Shown: piece by piece, positions 23,638-35,500 of the stretch | Position numbering within the stretch: the first letter of the stretch is position 1 | Layout: each line of letters begins with the position of its first letter | Origin: Zonotrichia leucophrys gambelii | Lineage: Eukaryota; Chordata; Aves; Passeriformes; Passerellidae | Direction: 5' to 3' | Length of the DNA: 64,000 nt | NCBI RefSeq assembly: GCF_028769735.1 | Contig: NC_088172.1 | Coordinates: forward strand, 91,584,451 to 91,648,450 | Notes under the pieces: generated by a model | Database searches by the model: none | Seen by the model: only the letters and a program-made list of their open reading frames with translations | What the model was told of the DNA's origin: nothing | Position numbers and translations under genes: made by a program

Positions 23638-24393
23638 TCACAAGACCTGGAAGCGCCAGGACGCCTGGTCCTTGTAGTCAAGGCAGTCGGGGGAGTTGAA
23701 GTTGAGCTTCCAGGAGGCGGCGGCGGCGGCGGGCTCCTTGTAGTCCAGGCAGTCGGAGGAGTTGAAGGGCAGCCCCGTGCCGCCGTAGCCCTGGTGGTGG
23801 TGGTGGTGGTGGTGATGGTGGTGGTGGCCCGAGCTCTGGCTCAGCGGGTGGTGGTGGTGGTGGCCCGGCACCGAGGAGGGGCCCATGGGGCTGAGCTGGT
23901 GCGGGTGGTGGTGGGAGTGCATGGGCGCCAGGTAGGAGCTGCAATCCACGCCCCCGAAGTAGGACGAGGAGGGCGGCGCGGGGTAGCCCTGGCCGTAGCC
24001 GCCGCCCTGGCTGTAGGACACGGGGTAGGAGGCGGAGGCCGCCGAGGCGGCGGGGCCGGCCCGCTGCATGCAGGAGGCGGCGGCCGGCGGCAGCGGCTCG
24101 GGCACCGTCACCCCCGCGGGAGCCGCGCCGGGCGAGATGGAAGCCGGGCTCCAGATGGACGACGCCGGGGTGCTGAGCGAGGCCGGGGCGCCCACCGGGG
24201 CCGAGGAGGCCGAGCTGGAGGAGGAAGACGAGGCGGAGCTGGAGGCCGCTGCCGGCGGCGTGAACTGCCCGCTGCTCTCCGAGCCCGAGCTCTCCCGGGC
24301 GGGCGAAGATTTCTTCTTGGCCGGGCGGCTCTTGGCCCCGCCGCCGCTCTGCTGCTGCTGCCGGCACTTGGCGCGGCGGTTCTTGAACCAGAC
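23638..24393 (-). CDS. OTX1: OTX1 coding exon 3 (C-terminal part)
   Basis: OTX1 is a nuclear paired-class transcription factor with a lysine-50 homeodomain that binds TAATCC-type sites. It acts in forebrain, eye and inner-ear development. This exon encodes residues 84-334. It opens with [10 protein letters not shown], the end of homeodomain helix 3, with Lys50 at residue 87. It then carries a short Gln run, a basic RPAKKK segment, a Ser/Ala-rich linker, the [10 protein letters not shown] (WSP) motif and [15 protein letters not shown] His-rich region follows with an 11-residue His run, and the protein ends in the duplicated OTX tail (DCLDYKEP...WKLNF and [16 protein letters not shown]). The His runs and the [12 protein letters not shown] end identify OTX1 rather than OTX2 or CRX. 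The acceptor CCCCGCAG precedes 24393. The stop is TGA at 23638-23640. Total length is 334 against about 354 in human; the difference lies mainly in the Ala-rich linker. Confidence 0.96.
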   Translation of the reverse strand, partial: VWFKNRRAKCRQQQQSGGGAKSRPAKKKSSPARESSGSESSGQFTPPAAASSSASSSSSSSASSAPVGAPASLSTPASSIWSPASISPGAAPAGVTVPEPLPPAAASCMQRAGPAASAASASYPVSYSQGGGYGQGYPAPPSSSYFGGVDCSSYLAPMHSHHHPHQLSPMGPSSVPGHHHHHPLSQSSGHHHHHHHHHHHQGYGGTGLPFNSSDCLDYKEPAAAAASWKLNFNSPDCLDYKDQASWRFQVL

Positions 24394-25693
<1,300 letters not shown>

Positions 25694-25790
25694 CCGGATA
25701 GCCCACGGAGGGATGCAGCAGGTCCATGGCGGGGCCCGTCAGCCCCAGCCCGTTCATGCCGTAAGGGGGCTGTTTGAGGTAAGACATCAT
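25694..25790 (-). CDS. OTX1: OTX1 first coding exon
   Basis: It encodes residues 1-32, [20 protein letters not shown] then [12 protein letters not shown], plus the first base of Ala33. The GMNGLGL-GPAMD wording is that of OTX1; OTX2 reads AVNGLSL there. The start chosen is the first of two adjacent ATGs (25788-25790 on the - strand), with A at -3, as is usual for OTX proteins. The donor is CCGG/gtgagt at 25694. The N-terminus up to the homeodomain is complete, so the whole OTX1 coding sequence is present. Confidence 0.96.
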
Positions 25791-25811
25791 GCTAGAAGCC
25801 GGGCAGTTTTC
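25791..25811 (-). other. OTX1: OTX1 5' UTR of first coding exon (candidate acceptor)
   Basis: On the - strand a long T tract and CCTGCC precede an AG at 25813-25812. The 21 bases from 25811 to the ATG would then be the 5' UTR part of this exon. The AG is a little far from the tract, so another acceptor or an unspliced leader remains possible. Confidence 0.35.
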
Positions 25812-25938
25812 CTCCAAAGTCCGGCAGGAAAAAAAAAAACCTCAAAATCAAATCGAATGTATGGGGTGGGGAAGGGGGAAATGAAAGGAAAAAAATCTGA
25901 CAAAAAAGAGCCCCCGAAAAAATCCCCAAATAAGAGGC

Positions 25939-25959
25939 AAAAAAAAAAAAAAAAAAAAA
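25939..25959. repeat. A run upstream of OTX1 start
   Basis: About 21 consecutive A on + (T on the OTX1 sense strand) lie 150 bp upstream of the ATG. On the sense strand it adds to a T-rich zone before the first coding exon. Confidence 0.85.
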
Positions 25960-27020
25960 TTAAAGCCAACGACAATTTAAAAACGGAGCACAAAGTCGGC
26001 TTGAAAGGAGTTTTTTTCGTTCAGTCCTGCCGTCACCGCCACGAGGTCCTCGAGAGATAGCAGGTGAAGTGAGAGAAAAATAAAAACGAAGGAGAAAAAA
26101 AAATCTAAATAACAACGAAGATCGAGAAACAGGCGGATTTCTTCCCCGCGCAGAGGCGAGGCCGGAGCGCCTGGGGAGAGAGCGGAGAGAAGCGGGTGAG
26201 GCTGCGGCTCCTGCCCGGGCTCCCGCGGGGCTGCGCCCACCCGGCGCGGGGCTCCCGATGGTTAATTTTATTATTATTTTATTATTATTTTAGTTTAAAC
26301 GAAGGCGAGTCGCGCCCAAGTGCCGAGAGGCAACAGTGCCCGGCGATCGGGAGAGATAAAGCAATTATTTAAAAAGATAATTGGATTAGGAATCAAAAGG
26401 AGGTATCAGAGGAGGGAAGTATAATTAATTTAAAAGCGAGCAGACGGGGACGTTTTAATTAGAAATGGATAAGAGTTAAAAAGGGGAAAAGGAAAAGAAG
26501 AGCGCGCCGGCAGCCGAGCGGGGACAGCGCGGGCAGCCGGGACGGGCCCGCCCGGGGGGACGCGGCAGGAGAGACCCGGCAGAGCCCAAAACGCCGCGGA
26601 TGAACCGGAGGGGAGGAAGGAGCGGAGGGACCCGGGCGGCCCCGCGGGGCAGCCCCCGCGCTGTGACACAGCTCCCCCGGCCGGGGCAAAGGGGGGACCC
26701 GCGGGTGCCGGGCGGGGTTCGCGGTGCCCCCCGGGCCGGGGCCGGGCGCAGGGCGGGTGGCAGAGTCGGGACCCGGCGTTGCATAACTTTGTCGGGGACG
26801 CGGCGGAGCGGGCTCGTCCCGGGAGGAGAGAACGGCGAAGAGGAGGGAAATAAAGTGGAAAAGAGAAGAGAGGGAAGGAAAAAAAATCCCGAGGCAGCCC
26901 CGGCCCGGCCGTGCTCACCACCCCTGGCCAGGGCGCCGCGGGCCCGCTACGCTCCGTCCCGGCGCCGCCGCCGCCCGCCCCGTCGGTGAGCGCGGTGCCC
27001 GCCGCCCCCGCCCGCCTCAC

Positions 27021-27248
27021 CTGCGCGGCCACCTGCGGAGCACTGAGCGCCCGCCCGACGGCGGCGGGGGCTGCGCGGGGCAGCGCGGGGCGGAGCGGGC
27101 GGGGGGCGCGGAGGGGGCGCGGCGGGGGGAGGGAGGGAGGGAGGGAGCGAGGGGGGCCGGCAGGTGAGAGGCGGGCTGGGGAGGGGGCCGGGGGCGCTGC
27201 CCGAGCCGAGCCGCGCACCCCCGACTTGTCGGGGTACCCCGCGTTACC
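27021..27248 (-). other. OTX1: Candidate OTX1 5' UTR exon donors
   Basis: Two good - strand splice donors lie in the CpG island: after the base at 27021 (GCGCAG/gtgagg) and after the base at 27248 (GGCAAG/gtaacg). Either could join to the acceptor near 25812 as a non-coding first exon. Only the motif is seen; exon starts are unknown. Confidence 0.3.
27122..27148 (+). repeat. GGGA tandem repeat with G-quadruplex potential
   Basis: The + strand carries five or more consecutive GGGA units after a G run. At least four G-triplets separated by single A residues fit the G-quadruplex pattern. It lies within the putative OTX1 promoter island. Confidence 0.8.
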
Positions 27249-30244
27249 TTGCCGGCGGCCCGCGCTGTCGGGGCGATGGAGCCGCGGCCCTGATGAGGAT
27301 TGATCACCTACCCCCGGCCCTACCCTTGTATGTGCGCGCAAAGCAACTGCGTAACCAGCCCGGCGCCAATCCCCGGCCGCTCCCCGCCTGACTGACAGCC
27401 GCCCGGGCAATGGCAGCGCGGGGCGACGGCTCCTCCGCACCGCCCCGCGCCGCTCCGCGCTCCCCCGCGCACCGAGCCCGGCGCCGGGGAGAGCCGGCCG
27501 GGGAGCCAGGGGCGGGCGCGCAGGGCCCCGCGCAACCTCCGCGGAGAGGGCGGGCGGTGGGAACTGCTGGAGAAGTGCGGAAGAGGGAGGGCAGCTCCGC
27601 GCCCGCGCAGCTCTGCCCCTCCCTCGGGATGCCCCCCAGGCCGCTCCGCGTCCCTGGCGCCCGGGGAGACCGCAGGAAAAGTTTCGGGCGCCGCCTTCGC
27701 CGGCACGGAGGGCGCTCCTGGGGAGGGGAGGCGGTGTCGCGGCCCCCCCATCCCGGCGCCCGCGGGCTCTCCCAAACTTTGTGCTCTAAAATCGCAATAA
27801 AACTACAGCGACCGCACCTTTCCTCGCGTGTCCCGAATTTAGGGGCTGCTGGCGGGGGCGAGCGGGCGGGTGCAGGGGCGAGGTGACACCGGGCCCTCCC
27901 CGCCGCTCCGCGGGGCCCCGCGCTCGGCTCGGCGCGGCGGAGCGGCCCCGGACCTCTGAGAGGCTCCGGTGAGCGGCTTTTGTTGGTCTCCCCAAATCAA
28001 CTCCCTCTAATTGCAGCGGAGCTGAAAGCGAGCTAATGTTCAAAGGCGCTGCCCGCCGGCCCCGATCGGAGCGCGGTCTCCCGGGGGGAAGACTTTCCCC
28101 CCCATTTTATTTTGTTGTTGCTGGAGTTTTTTTCCCGTCTTTTCAAATCTTTTTCCTGTGCGAGGAGAGAACCGTCTAAGCCGGGCGGGAGGGAGCCGAT
28201 GAGTAGAGCGAAGGAGGTTAGCAAGCTCCTCCGCTCTCCCGCAAAAGTCAGCGACACGGGCACTTTTCCCCCTAACAAAGGCGCCGCGGCCCATTCACAA
28301 AAAAGCCAAGGCAGGAGGAGGGAGGAGGAAGAGTTTGCGGGGACAGTTCTCCCCCCTTCCAGCCCCTCTCCCCCGTTTTGCCCCGGTCCTACGGGGCAGT
28401 TCCTGGCTCGGGCTGCGCTCCCCCCGCCCCCGCCGCCTTCCATCACTTTTACCCGCCGGGGCAGCCCCGGTCCTGGCGGGCAGCCCCCCCGAGGCTCCCC
28501 CCCCGCCGGGGGTATCCGTGCCCCACCGAGCTCCCGCAGCTCCCGCCGTTACCCAATCCCCAATTGCGGGCGCCTCCCCGCAGGCTCGGCCGGGGCTGCG
28601 GGCAGGGGGGCGCGGGGCTCGCCGCCCCCCGAGGTGACGGTCCCGGCCACTCCGGTCCCCGCTCGCTCCGCCGGACGGAGCCGGCGCCCTCCCCGCTGTG
28701 CCCAGGTAAGGTCGGCGGCAGGGCGGGAGCCGCGGGCGGGCGGGGGCCGGGCTGGGCTGCGCGACCCCGGTGAAGAGTTCGGTCCGGGGCCTCCCGCGGC
28801 CGCTGCGCCGCGCTGGGGGCGAAACTCGGGGGACACACACACTCTTACTTTGCCCCCAGCCCAGCGACTGAGTTACTTTTTCCTCTGAAAGCCAGGCAAA
28901 CACCGGCCTCCCCAGGAGGAGAGGATGCCCGCCCGAGGCCCCCCTGGCCCCAGGGCAGCCCCTCTGAGCTCAGCCGCTCCCGGCGGGGCAGCAGCGCCGC
29001 GGGCTTTGCCCCTCTCCCCTCCCGAGCCTCCGCCGCGCTCCGCAGCCGCGGAACCCTCGGAGCGCGTTTCCTGCCGTGCCCAGCTCCTGTGTTTTTACGG
29101 GAGGGCAGAAGAGCTCGGCGGAGCCCGCTGCCCCAGCCCCCCCGGCGCCGGGGTGTTCCGCGCATCTTCCCAAACTTCGCATGGGGCCAAATCCACTTGC
29201 GGGCCCCGGGGCAGCCCCCGGTTTCCCAGGCCGGTAAATCCCGCGGCGCCGGCGGCCGCTCGCACAAACCCGGGCGCTTCCCTCCTCCCAAAGGGGGACT
29301 CCTTTTGGCGAGAGCGGCAAGACAGCGCGCAGCGGACCGCGGTCGCGCCTGGAGCCGCCGGCGCTGTTGCGGCCCCGCAGGCTCCGGGCTCCCTCCGCTC
29401 CCCCGGGTGCGCTCCTTGCGCGCCCGCGCTTTGGCCGCGCATCCCCCGCGCCGCTGGCGGGAGGCATCGGCCCCGCGGGGAAAAGTTTTACCTCCCCCTC
29501 CCCGAGTTGCATTTTATTAAAATCAAACGAAAAACTTTTCCGTGCGCTGCGTTTCGTTGCGCCGGGAAGCGGCGGCGGCCGGGGCGGCCCGGGGCGCGGA
29601 GCCCGCTGCCCCTCCCGCCGGGATCGGGCCCTTCCCGCCCCCCGAGCCCCCTCCCGGCCGACCCAAGGCGGGAGGGTGAAGGGAGTTTCCCAGGTAAAGA
29701 GGAAAGCGGCTGTTATGGTAAGAAAGATTCGGGTTTTATTGAAAATTTTATATATGACTCGGTGTTGTAATAAATAAACGAGACGAGCTCCACGAAGGGA
29801 CGATGCGAGCGCGGGACACGCTTGGGGGCACACGGACGGGGCGGGGTGCGGAGGGGAACGCGGCCGGGCGCAATAAATAACGCGGAGCAGGCCCGGCCGG
29901 GTCCGGTCCGGTTCGGTCCATCCGCGGGCAGGAAGCGCCGCGCTGTCCCGGGCCGGGCCGGTCTCTGCCCCGGGCTGCCCCGCTCCGCCCGCAGCCGCTC
30001 CCAGGGATTGGTGCCAGCTCCGGGGGAGAAGCCCCCCGAGTGCACCAGAGCAGCTCGGCTCTACTCCCGGGGAAATGTAAAACTGATGTAATAAACCACT
30101 GGTAAATACAGCACATTTTTAATAATAACTGGGGTGGACCTGACCTAACTATAAAATGTAGGTAGCTTATTAAGTATTACATATGGCAGGACTAGATGAA
30201 ACCATTCCCAATGATTTTTTTTTTCCTATATCCCCCTCTCTAAT

Positions 30245-30627
30245 CCTATTACGACAAAAACATTTTTATTTCAAAACTCAGCCCTCCTCCAGCTCCAGAA
30301 ACCAGGACAGACTATTTCTTCTCCTCCTTCCGCCCATCTCCGGCATCGCCCGCACGCCAGGGGTCTCGGAGATTCCATTTCCAACGCTTTCGGAAGGAGA
30401 GCTGAGCCCACAAGGAAATCATGGGACAACGCGAGTTCGCTTGAATGGAAAACAAAAAAACAACGCAGTGGGGCCCGGCGCAGCCTAGATCTGGCCTAAG
30501 AAAATGGAAAAAAAGTTTAATTTTTTTTCAAAACATCTTTTTCTTTTTTTTTTCCCAGTCTCATGTCGGCATTTTAAGAACGTAAGAAAGCCGCGCTGCG
30601 ATTTCGCTGCCGCCGCGGGAAGGCCGC
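30245..30627 (-). other. EHBP1: EHBP1 3' UTR (extent inferred)
   Basis: The sequence follows the EHBP1 stop on the - strand up to just beyond the AATAAA at 30265-30270. It is short compared with many vertebrate 3' UTRs. Further - strand AATAAA hexamers at 29735-29740 and 29513-29518 could extend it into the OTX1 CpG island. It contains A-rich runs near the stop. Confidence 0.45.
30265..30270 (-). terminator. EHBP1: EHBP1 candidate poly(A) signal
   Basis: AATAAA on the - strand, about 360 bp downstream of the EHBP1 stop codon, is the nearest canonical hexamer. Alternative hexamers lie at 29735-29740 and near 29515. Confidence 0.45.
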
Positions 30628-30718
30628 TCACTGGAGAACGCATTTCTCTTCCTTCTTGGCCATCTTGCCTTTGTTTTGCTCGAGGGTCCTCTCCAAATGC
30701 TCGTCCTCTTCCTCGGCC
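30628..30718 (-). CDS. EHBP1: EHBP1 last coding exon
   Basis: EHBP1 (EH domain-binding protein 1) links Rab8/Rab10-type GTPases, EHD proteins and actin on tubular recycling endosomes. This exon completes the Gln codon left by the previous exon. It then encodes 29 residues, AEEEDEHLERTLEQNKGKMA then KKEEKCVLQ, followed by TGA at 30628-30630. That is the end of the C-terminal bMERB coiled helical domain and a terminal CVLQ, a CaaX-type prenylation motif known in EHBP1. The acceptor CTCCGCAG precedes 30718. It matches my recollection of the human C-terminus residue for residue. Confidence 0.95.
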
Positions 30719-30855
30719 CTGCGGAGAGAGGCGGCTGAGGGGCTGCCCGGAGGGGCCCCGGCCCCGCTGAGCTCCCCCGCCCCCGGGCTCGCACCGAACT
30801 TTCCGTGGGCACCGGGGGGACACGGCGGGGACCCCCTTCCCCCTGCCCGACTCAC
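30719..30855 (-). other. EHBP1: EHBP1 last intron
   Basis: This 137-bp intron begins gtgagt and ends CTCCGCAG. It is very GC-rich, like the CpG-rich DNA around it. It is short compared with the other introns of this gene in the window. Confidence 0.9.
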
Positions 30856-30970
30856 TGCTTCTCCTGGGCGTCCAGGTCCCTGACCAGCGCGTCCCGTTTG
30901 TTAACGAGAATAACGAGTTCGTCCAGCAAGAGCTGCTCTCGCCTCTTCTGCGCCTCGGTCTTCTGCCAGT
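30856..30970 (-). CDS. EHBP1: EHBP1 coding exon (second from last)
   Basis: The exon is AC, 37 codons and CA, flanked by acceptor CCCGCAG and donor AAGCA/gtgagt. It encodes (D)[19 protein letters not shown], then [18 protein letters not shown](Q), part of the bMERB domain that binds Rab8 family GTPases through a long helical hairpin. The conserved [13 protein letters not shown] segment is easily recognised. The only visible difference from the human sequence as I recall it is Ile for Ala in ELVILVNK. Phases with both neighbours agree exactly. Confidence 0.95.
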
Positions 30971-31080
30971 CTGCGGGAGAAGCACAACAAGAGCGGCGGT
31001 GAGAGCGGCGGCCGCCGGCGCCCGACACAGCCACGGCCATCCCGGCCGGAACCCGCGCCCGCTGCGGCCCGGCCCGGCAG

Positions 31081-31260
31081 GGCACGGCCCGGCCCAGCGC
31101 AGCCTGGCACAGCTCGGCCCGGCCCCGTACGGCCCGATATGGCCCCACGCAGCCTGGCACAGCTCGGCCCGGCCCGGTCTGGCTCAGTACAGACCAATAC
31201 AATCTGGCACAGCCCGGCAGAGCCCAGCGCAGCCTGGCACAGCCCGGCCCGGCCCCGGCC
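31081..31260. repeat. Degenerate GC-rich minisatellite
   Basis: The array is built from five-base units of the AGCCY/GGCCC type. The word CTGGCAC recurs at 31104, 31154, 31204 and 31234, giving 50-, 50- and 30-bp spacing, all multiples of five. It lies in the EHBP1 intron. Chance open frames across it translate to Pro/Ala/Arg-rich repeats and are not genes. Confidence 0.8.
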
Positions 31261-31682
31261 TCTCTCCCCAGCGAGGCCACCGCGGGGACAAGCGCGGCCC
31301 GGCGGCGTTTGGCCCTCCTTGGCTTGGGGAGCTGAGCAGCGATTTTGGGGCCGTTCGGGTGGGGGTTTATTTCCTTTCTTTTCTTTTTTCCTTTTTAGTG
31401 TAAGATTTGTTTTGTTTTCCCCACGCCGGTGTCCGCCGGGGTTGCTCCCGGAGGAATGCCCGCTTCCCGCAGCCCGGCTCCGCTCTGCGCGCCCCTCGCC
31501 CGCTCCCAGCGGCTGCAGGAATCTCACACTGCGCACCATATGCTCCGCAGTAACTTTAAAGGCAGGTATCGCTTAATTAGTATTGCCCACTTTGAAGTAA
31601 AAATACACTTGCTACAGAATATGGCGAGGCCCCTCCAGCCCCGGCGGGTGGGCAGCCTCGCTATTCCCAAGGGATTCATTCG

Positions 31683-31702
31683 CCCGGCCCGGCCCGGCCC
31701 GG
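31683..31702. repeat. CCCGG pentanucleotide run
   Basis: About four consecutive CCCGG units lie in the EHBP1 intron near the larger five-base repeat array, perhaps of the same origin. Confidence 0.8.
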
Positions 31703-32502
31703 CGCTGCCCCGGGGCCGCCCGCAGCCTCGGGCTCCGCAGCCAGACCGAGAGGGCTTGTCGCTGTCAGTCAAGCGCCAGCCTTCCCCGCCTCCCTCATTA
31801 AGAAGGTAAACAATGAAAAGCAGGAGCAGTAGATTATGAGGGAGATAGCAGGACAATTGAGGAGCGGGAGGGAAAGAGGACACCGGCTCCAAAAAAAACC
31901 CCCAAGCACCGGGAGAAGCCATCGCCAGCGGCCCGGCGCTGTCCTCCTCCTCCGGCCGCGCTTCCCGAAGGCGAGGGGAGAGAGGGTGCAGTCCTTTTGG
32001 CTTTCTCCCCCACCCACCCGTGCTCTCCATTGCCCTGGGCGATCATGTTAAAACTCACATGGCTGGTGCTTATTCAGATAAGCCGAACAATGCTCCCCAC
32101 CGGTTACCATGTGAATCTTCACAAACCCCGCAAGAATGCGGTGGTTCAAATCCCCCTGACCCCCCTCCAAAGCCAAATTTATTCAAGACAGCAAACTGCT
32201 CAGAAGCTTTATGAAAGCAAGTGGTGCTAGAGGGAATTCAGCCTTGTATTTACAAATTAAAAATTAGATGCATCATCATGCAATGAAGGTTGGGAGAGCG
32301 GCAGAAAGGCAGGAATGTGGAACCGCTTTTATCGCGCCCTCCCCGCCGCCTGCCCGGGCCCACGAGGAGCCCCGGGACAAGCGGCAGCGGGAACCCACGG
32401 CACACGCGTGGGCGGCGGGCACGGAGCAGCGAGCGCGTCCCGCCGCACCGGAGCCCGGCCCGCAGCACCGGCTGCCGGGGCACTGCCCCAACTTCCGCGA
32501 GT

Positions 32503-32561
32503 CTTTATTTTTCTCATTTTTCTCCTCCTTTTCCTCGTTCTCCTTCTTTTCCTTTCTCATT

Positions 32562-32591
<30 letters not shown>
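32503..32591 (+). repeat. Long pyrimidine tract ending in a T27 run
   Basis: Nearly 90 bases of T and C on the + strand, broken only by a few purines, end in 27 consecutive T (32565-32591). On the EHBP1 sense strand this is a purine/poly-A tract. It could be the remnant of a retroposed poly(A) tail, but no element body or target-site duplication was recognised. Confidence 0.85.
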
Positions 32592-32595
<4 letters not shown>

Positions 32596-35500
32596 GTGTC
32601 CTTTCCCCTCCACCGTTGCTAAGGGAATAATTTTTTCAGGTGGACACAGATTAGAGGTGGAGTTAGCAGCTAAAATTACCGGTAATCCAAGCCATTTTTT
32701 CCTGCCACAAAGCTGCTTTAATTCGGGTGGCAGCCTTTTAGGTGCTGCTTCTTGGAGCAGTCTCCAGACTTGCACTGCTGCTTCCCCTCCTGCTCCTTCT
32801 GGGCAAAGCTCCTTCACTTCAGCCCCGGTAAAACACCCTGCTCTGCCTCTCTGCCAGCCAGAGCTTCCCCAGACCGCAGCGTTTTGCCCCACAAATAAAG
32901 CCCCTGACACGCAATGGGATCTCAGCATGACAGCACTGAAAAGGCCCTGAAAAGGGCCACGGCAGCAAGCCAGACAGAAAAGGAGAGAAAGAGACACGGC
33001 AGAGGGTTTGAGAGGGTTTCAGGGTGTTTGCTTCCCCCCAGACGTGGTTCCCAACTTTCAGGTTAACTTTTCCCTGGCTTCAGCTGGGAATTGTGCTGGG
33101 ACTCGGGCTGCCCCAGCACATCTGGGCACACGGAGCTCTGGATGAAAAGGGATTTGAAATCCATCGCCTCTACCTGGACTTTATATATTTGTTTTGCAGT
33201 TTTGATGGTTTTCACTTCTTGTTTTTAAAGCTTTTTTGTTTGTTTGTTCGTTTATCCCTTGTTCTCCAGCTGCAGCAGCAACTTTAGTTTTTGAAAGAGC
33301 AAACAAGTCAATATTTCAGTAAATGTTTTGCTCAGTCTCTCACTATTTTTCCCTATTAAATCCCTTCCTAAGTGCTACAGGTTTTGTTGCTTCATCTTAT
33401 AGCCCTGTGAATTAAATAATGTCCTTTTAGGATTTCATGGAACAGAACTGTGTATTTGTTTGGGGTTTTTTGGTTGTTTTTTACACATTTGCTTATTATA
33501 AATGTTTCAAACATGCCTTGGGAAAACCTGCTGGAAGAACTATTCCCTTGCAATTTTACTTCCACTTCTAGGAAAGGAGACTGCCTTTCCTCCCCCCAAA
33601 ATAAAGAGAGTCAAGCAGCAATTGTTTAAAAGGGTAACTGACTCTAAGTATTTAAATAACATTTTATAGGTGACTACCTTGCAATTTTGTTTTATCCAAC
33701 AAAATACTGCTGGGCAGCAGTTTTGGGAAACATCCCTATGTTTAAAAAAGCAACTGTGTTCAAGTTTGATTCCTACCTGTTGTGCCTTTTAAGCCAGGAT
33801 TACCTATAACACCTGTCACATATAGTTACCCAGGCTGACTGCAGCTCTGGGAAGCTACAATATGGGCTGTGATTAATTTGAAGATTTCAGAATAATACTG
33901 TTATAAAAGCTACACTCTGGACAAAAATAGGATTAAGCTCTGAGGCTGTATATGAGCTAAAAGTGTTGAAAGCTAAAACCCCCATGCCACCACTCGCGAT
34001 GGGCAGTTTAAAATGACAGAGTTTGCTAAATTCACATTGAAGTAGAAATGTTTTCAATTATTCATCTTCATTGACTTTATATTGTCTTTTTTTCCCCCCC
34101 ACTGCTTAAACTGATAATTACTTTGAGCAAACAGACATCCAGCTCCCATAGAAATGCTTTAATGGAAATGGTCGAAAGTTCTCGTAGTAAAACCTTCAAC
34201 CTTGCCACTATAATAAATAAGCCTGGCACTTTGATGAAAATTAACACTAGTTTTGTAAAGAGCACATTGGGGGATTGCAGTCAGGTCTTATCTTTAGTTC
34301 CAGTCAACTAGCAATCCTGAAAGAGTTTGCATCATCATCAGAGCAGGCCATTTGATAGGATTCTGCTGCTGAACCTAATCAATCTATGGAATACTGTGGC
34401 TGCGCGGTGTAACAAAGCTAAAATAGATTTACAAATGGGGTTTTAGAGGATAAGCTCCTCCACAGGATTACATATTGATTTTAAATATAAAAAGCTTATC
34501 ATATAAACCATAACTACAAAAATAGTGAACCTATGCATAAATCCTTTTAGAAGAGCACCCACTTCAAACTATAAGCCAAGAATAAATCAAGATGTACAAA
34601 ATCCGAATGAAGATCCATTTCTTGGGCAGAAAATGAACACACCACCCCAAGGTGTGCAAAAATGAACTTATCTTTTCTAAGGAGGCATTAAAACTCCACT
34701 GAAAAAAAAATAAAAGAAAGGAGTGAGAGGCAAGGTAGCTGGAAGTGAGGCATCCCGGTACTGGGCTGCAGCTGCAGTGAAACCACGCACACCTTGTGCT
34801 CAGGAGCCGCTGGCCCCGAGAGCCGGGCGGGACGCGCGGGAGCTGCAGCGGCGCAGACGGGCCCCGTTTACCTGCGCTCGCCTTGGCCTCTCAGCGAGGG
34901 GGTTCCGGCCATTCTCGCTCGGAACAGCCCAAGAGGAACCTCTCTAGCTGGGAGCAGGCAGCGCGTTAACTCTCCCTTTCTTATCCCTACGGCTCCGTGG
35001 GGGAAGGGGGGAGTTCGCCTTTTTTTTTACCACCCTGGGTCATTCATGTGCTCCTCGTGAAGTGCCGCAAGCCTCCAAGAGGCCATTGAGCTCCCGGTGC
35101 CTGCAGATGAGCGGCCGGGAAGGAGCCGCCGTCTCCACATCGCTGAGCATCCCACCGGGCAGCAGCTCCGGCCGCAGCCTGCCCAGCCACGGGCACGGCA
35201 GAGCCGCCTTCATCTGCCTCTGTCAGCAGGCTCCCACCTTCCGCAGAGCTCTTCTCCCTCCTTCTGTCCCCTGTCATGAACCAGCTAAGTAAATTGGCCG
35301 ACAGATTTTTAAACAGCAAGTCACGCGTGGAAGAGTTAGAGCAATTTACCAAAACAGTAATTACCACCTCTCAAAGACTTTTCCTTTTTTAAGTTCCAGT
35401 TTGGGTTGGTGTGTTCTGCCTTTCTTTTGGACTAACAAACCGCTCCCCTCCTGTTACATATACATATGTGTGTGTATATACACATATATGGTTTTTTTCC

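Larger units (their letters stand above)
26110..30100 (-). promoter_or_regulatory. OTX1: OTX1 5' region and large CpG island
   Basis: The stretch is GC-rich with very frequent CpG from about 26110 to 30100, interrupted by an AT-rich patch at about 26260-26480. It lies directly upstream of the first OTX1 coding exon, so it should hold the OTX1 promoter(s) and untranslated first exon(s). Candidate - strand donors are GCGCAG/gtgagg (exon edge 27021) and GGCAAG/gtaacg (exon edge 27248). A CCAAT word is at 27364-27368. Open frames of up to 336 codons on both strands here are composition artefacts. The transcription start cannot be fixed. Confidence 0.6.

Noticed and set aside
26430..27440. 336-codon - strand open frame upstream of OTX1.
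   Set aside because: Low-complexity product from GC-rich DNA where 5' untranslated exons are expected; no resemblance to a known protein.
28112..29833. Open frames of 258, 281 and 287 codons on both strands.
   Set aside because: They are Pro/Ala/Arg/Gly-rich chance frames in the OTX1 CpG island.
30852..31280. Long - strand frame with repeated AVPG/GRAVP wording continuing from an EHBP1 exon.
   Set aside because: It is read-through of the intron across the five-base repeat array; a clear acceptor at 30970 ends the exon.
32101..32165. GGTTCAAATCC, resembling a tRNA B box.
   Set aside because: No A box at the right distance and no pairing acceptor or anticodon stems could be drawn.
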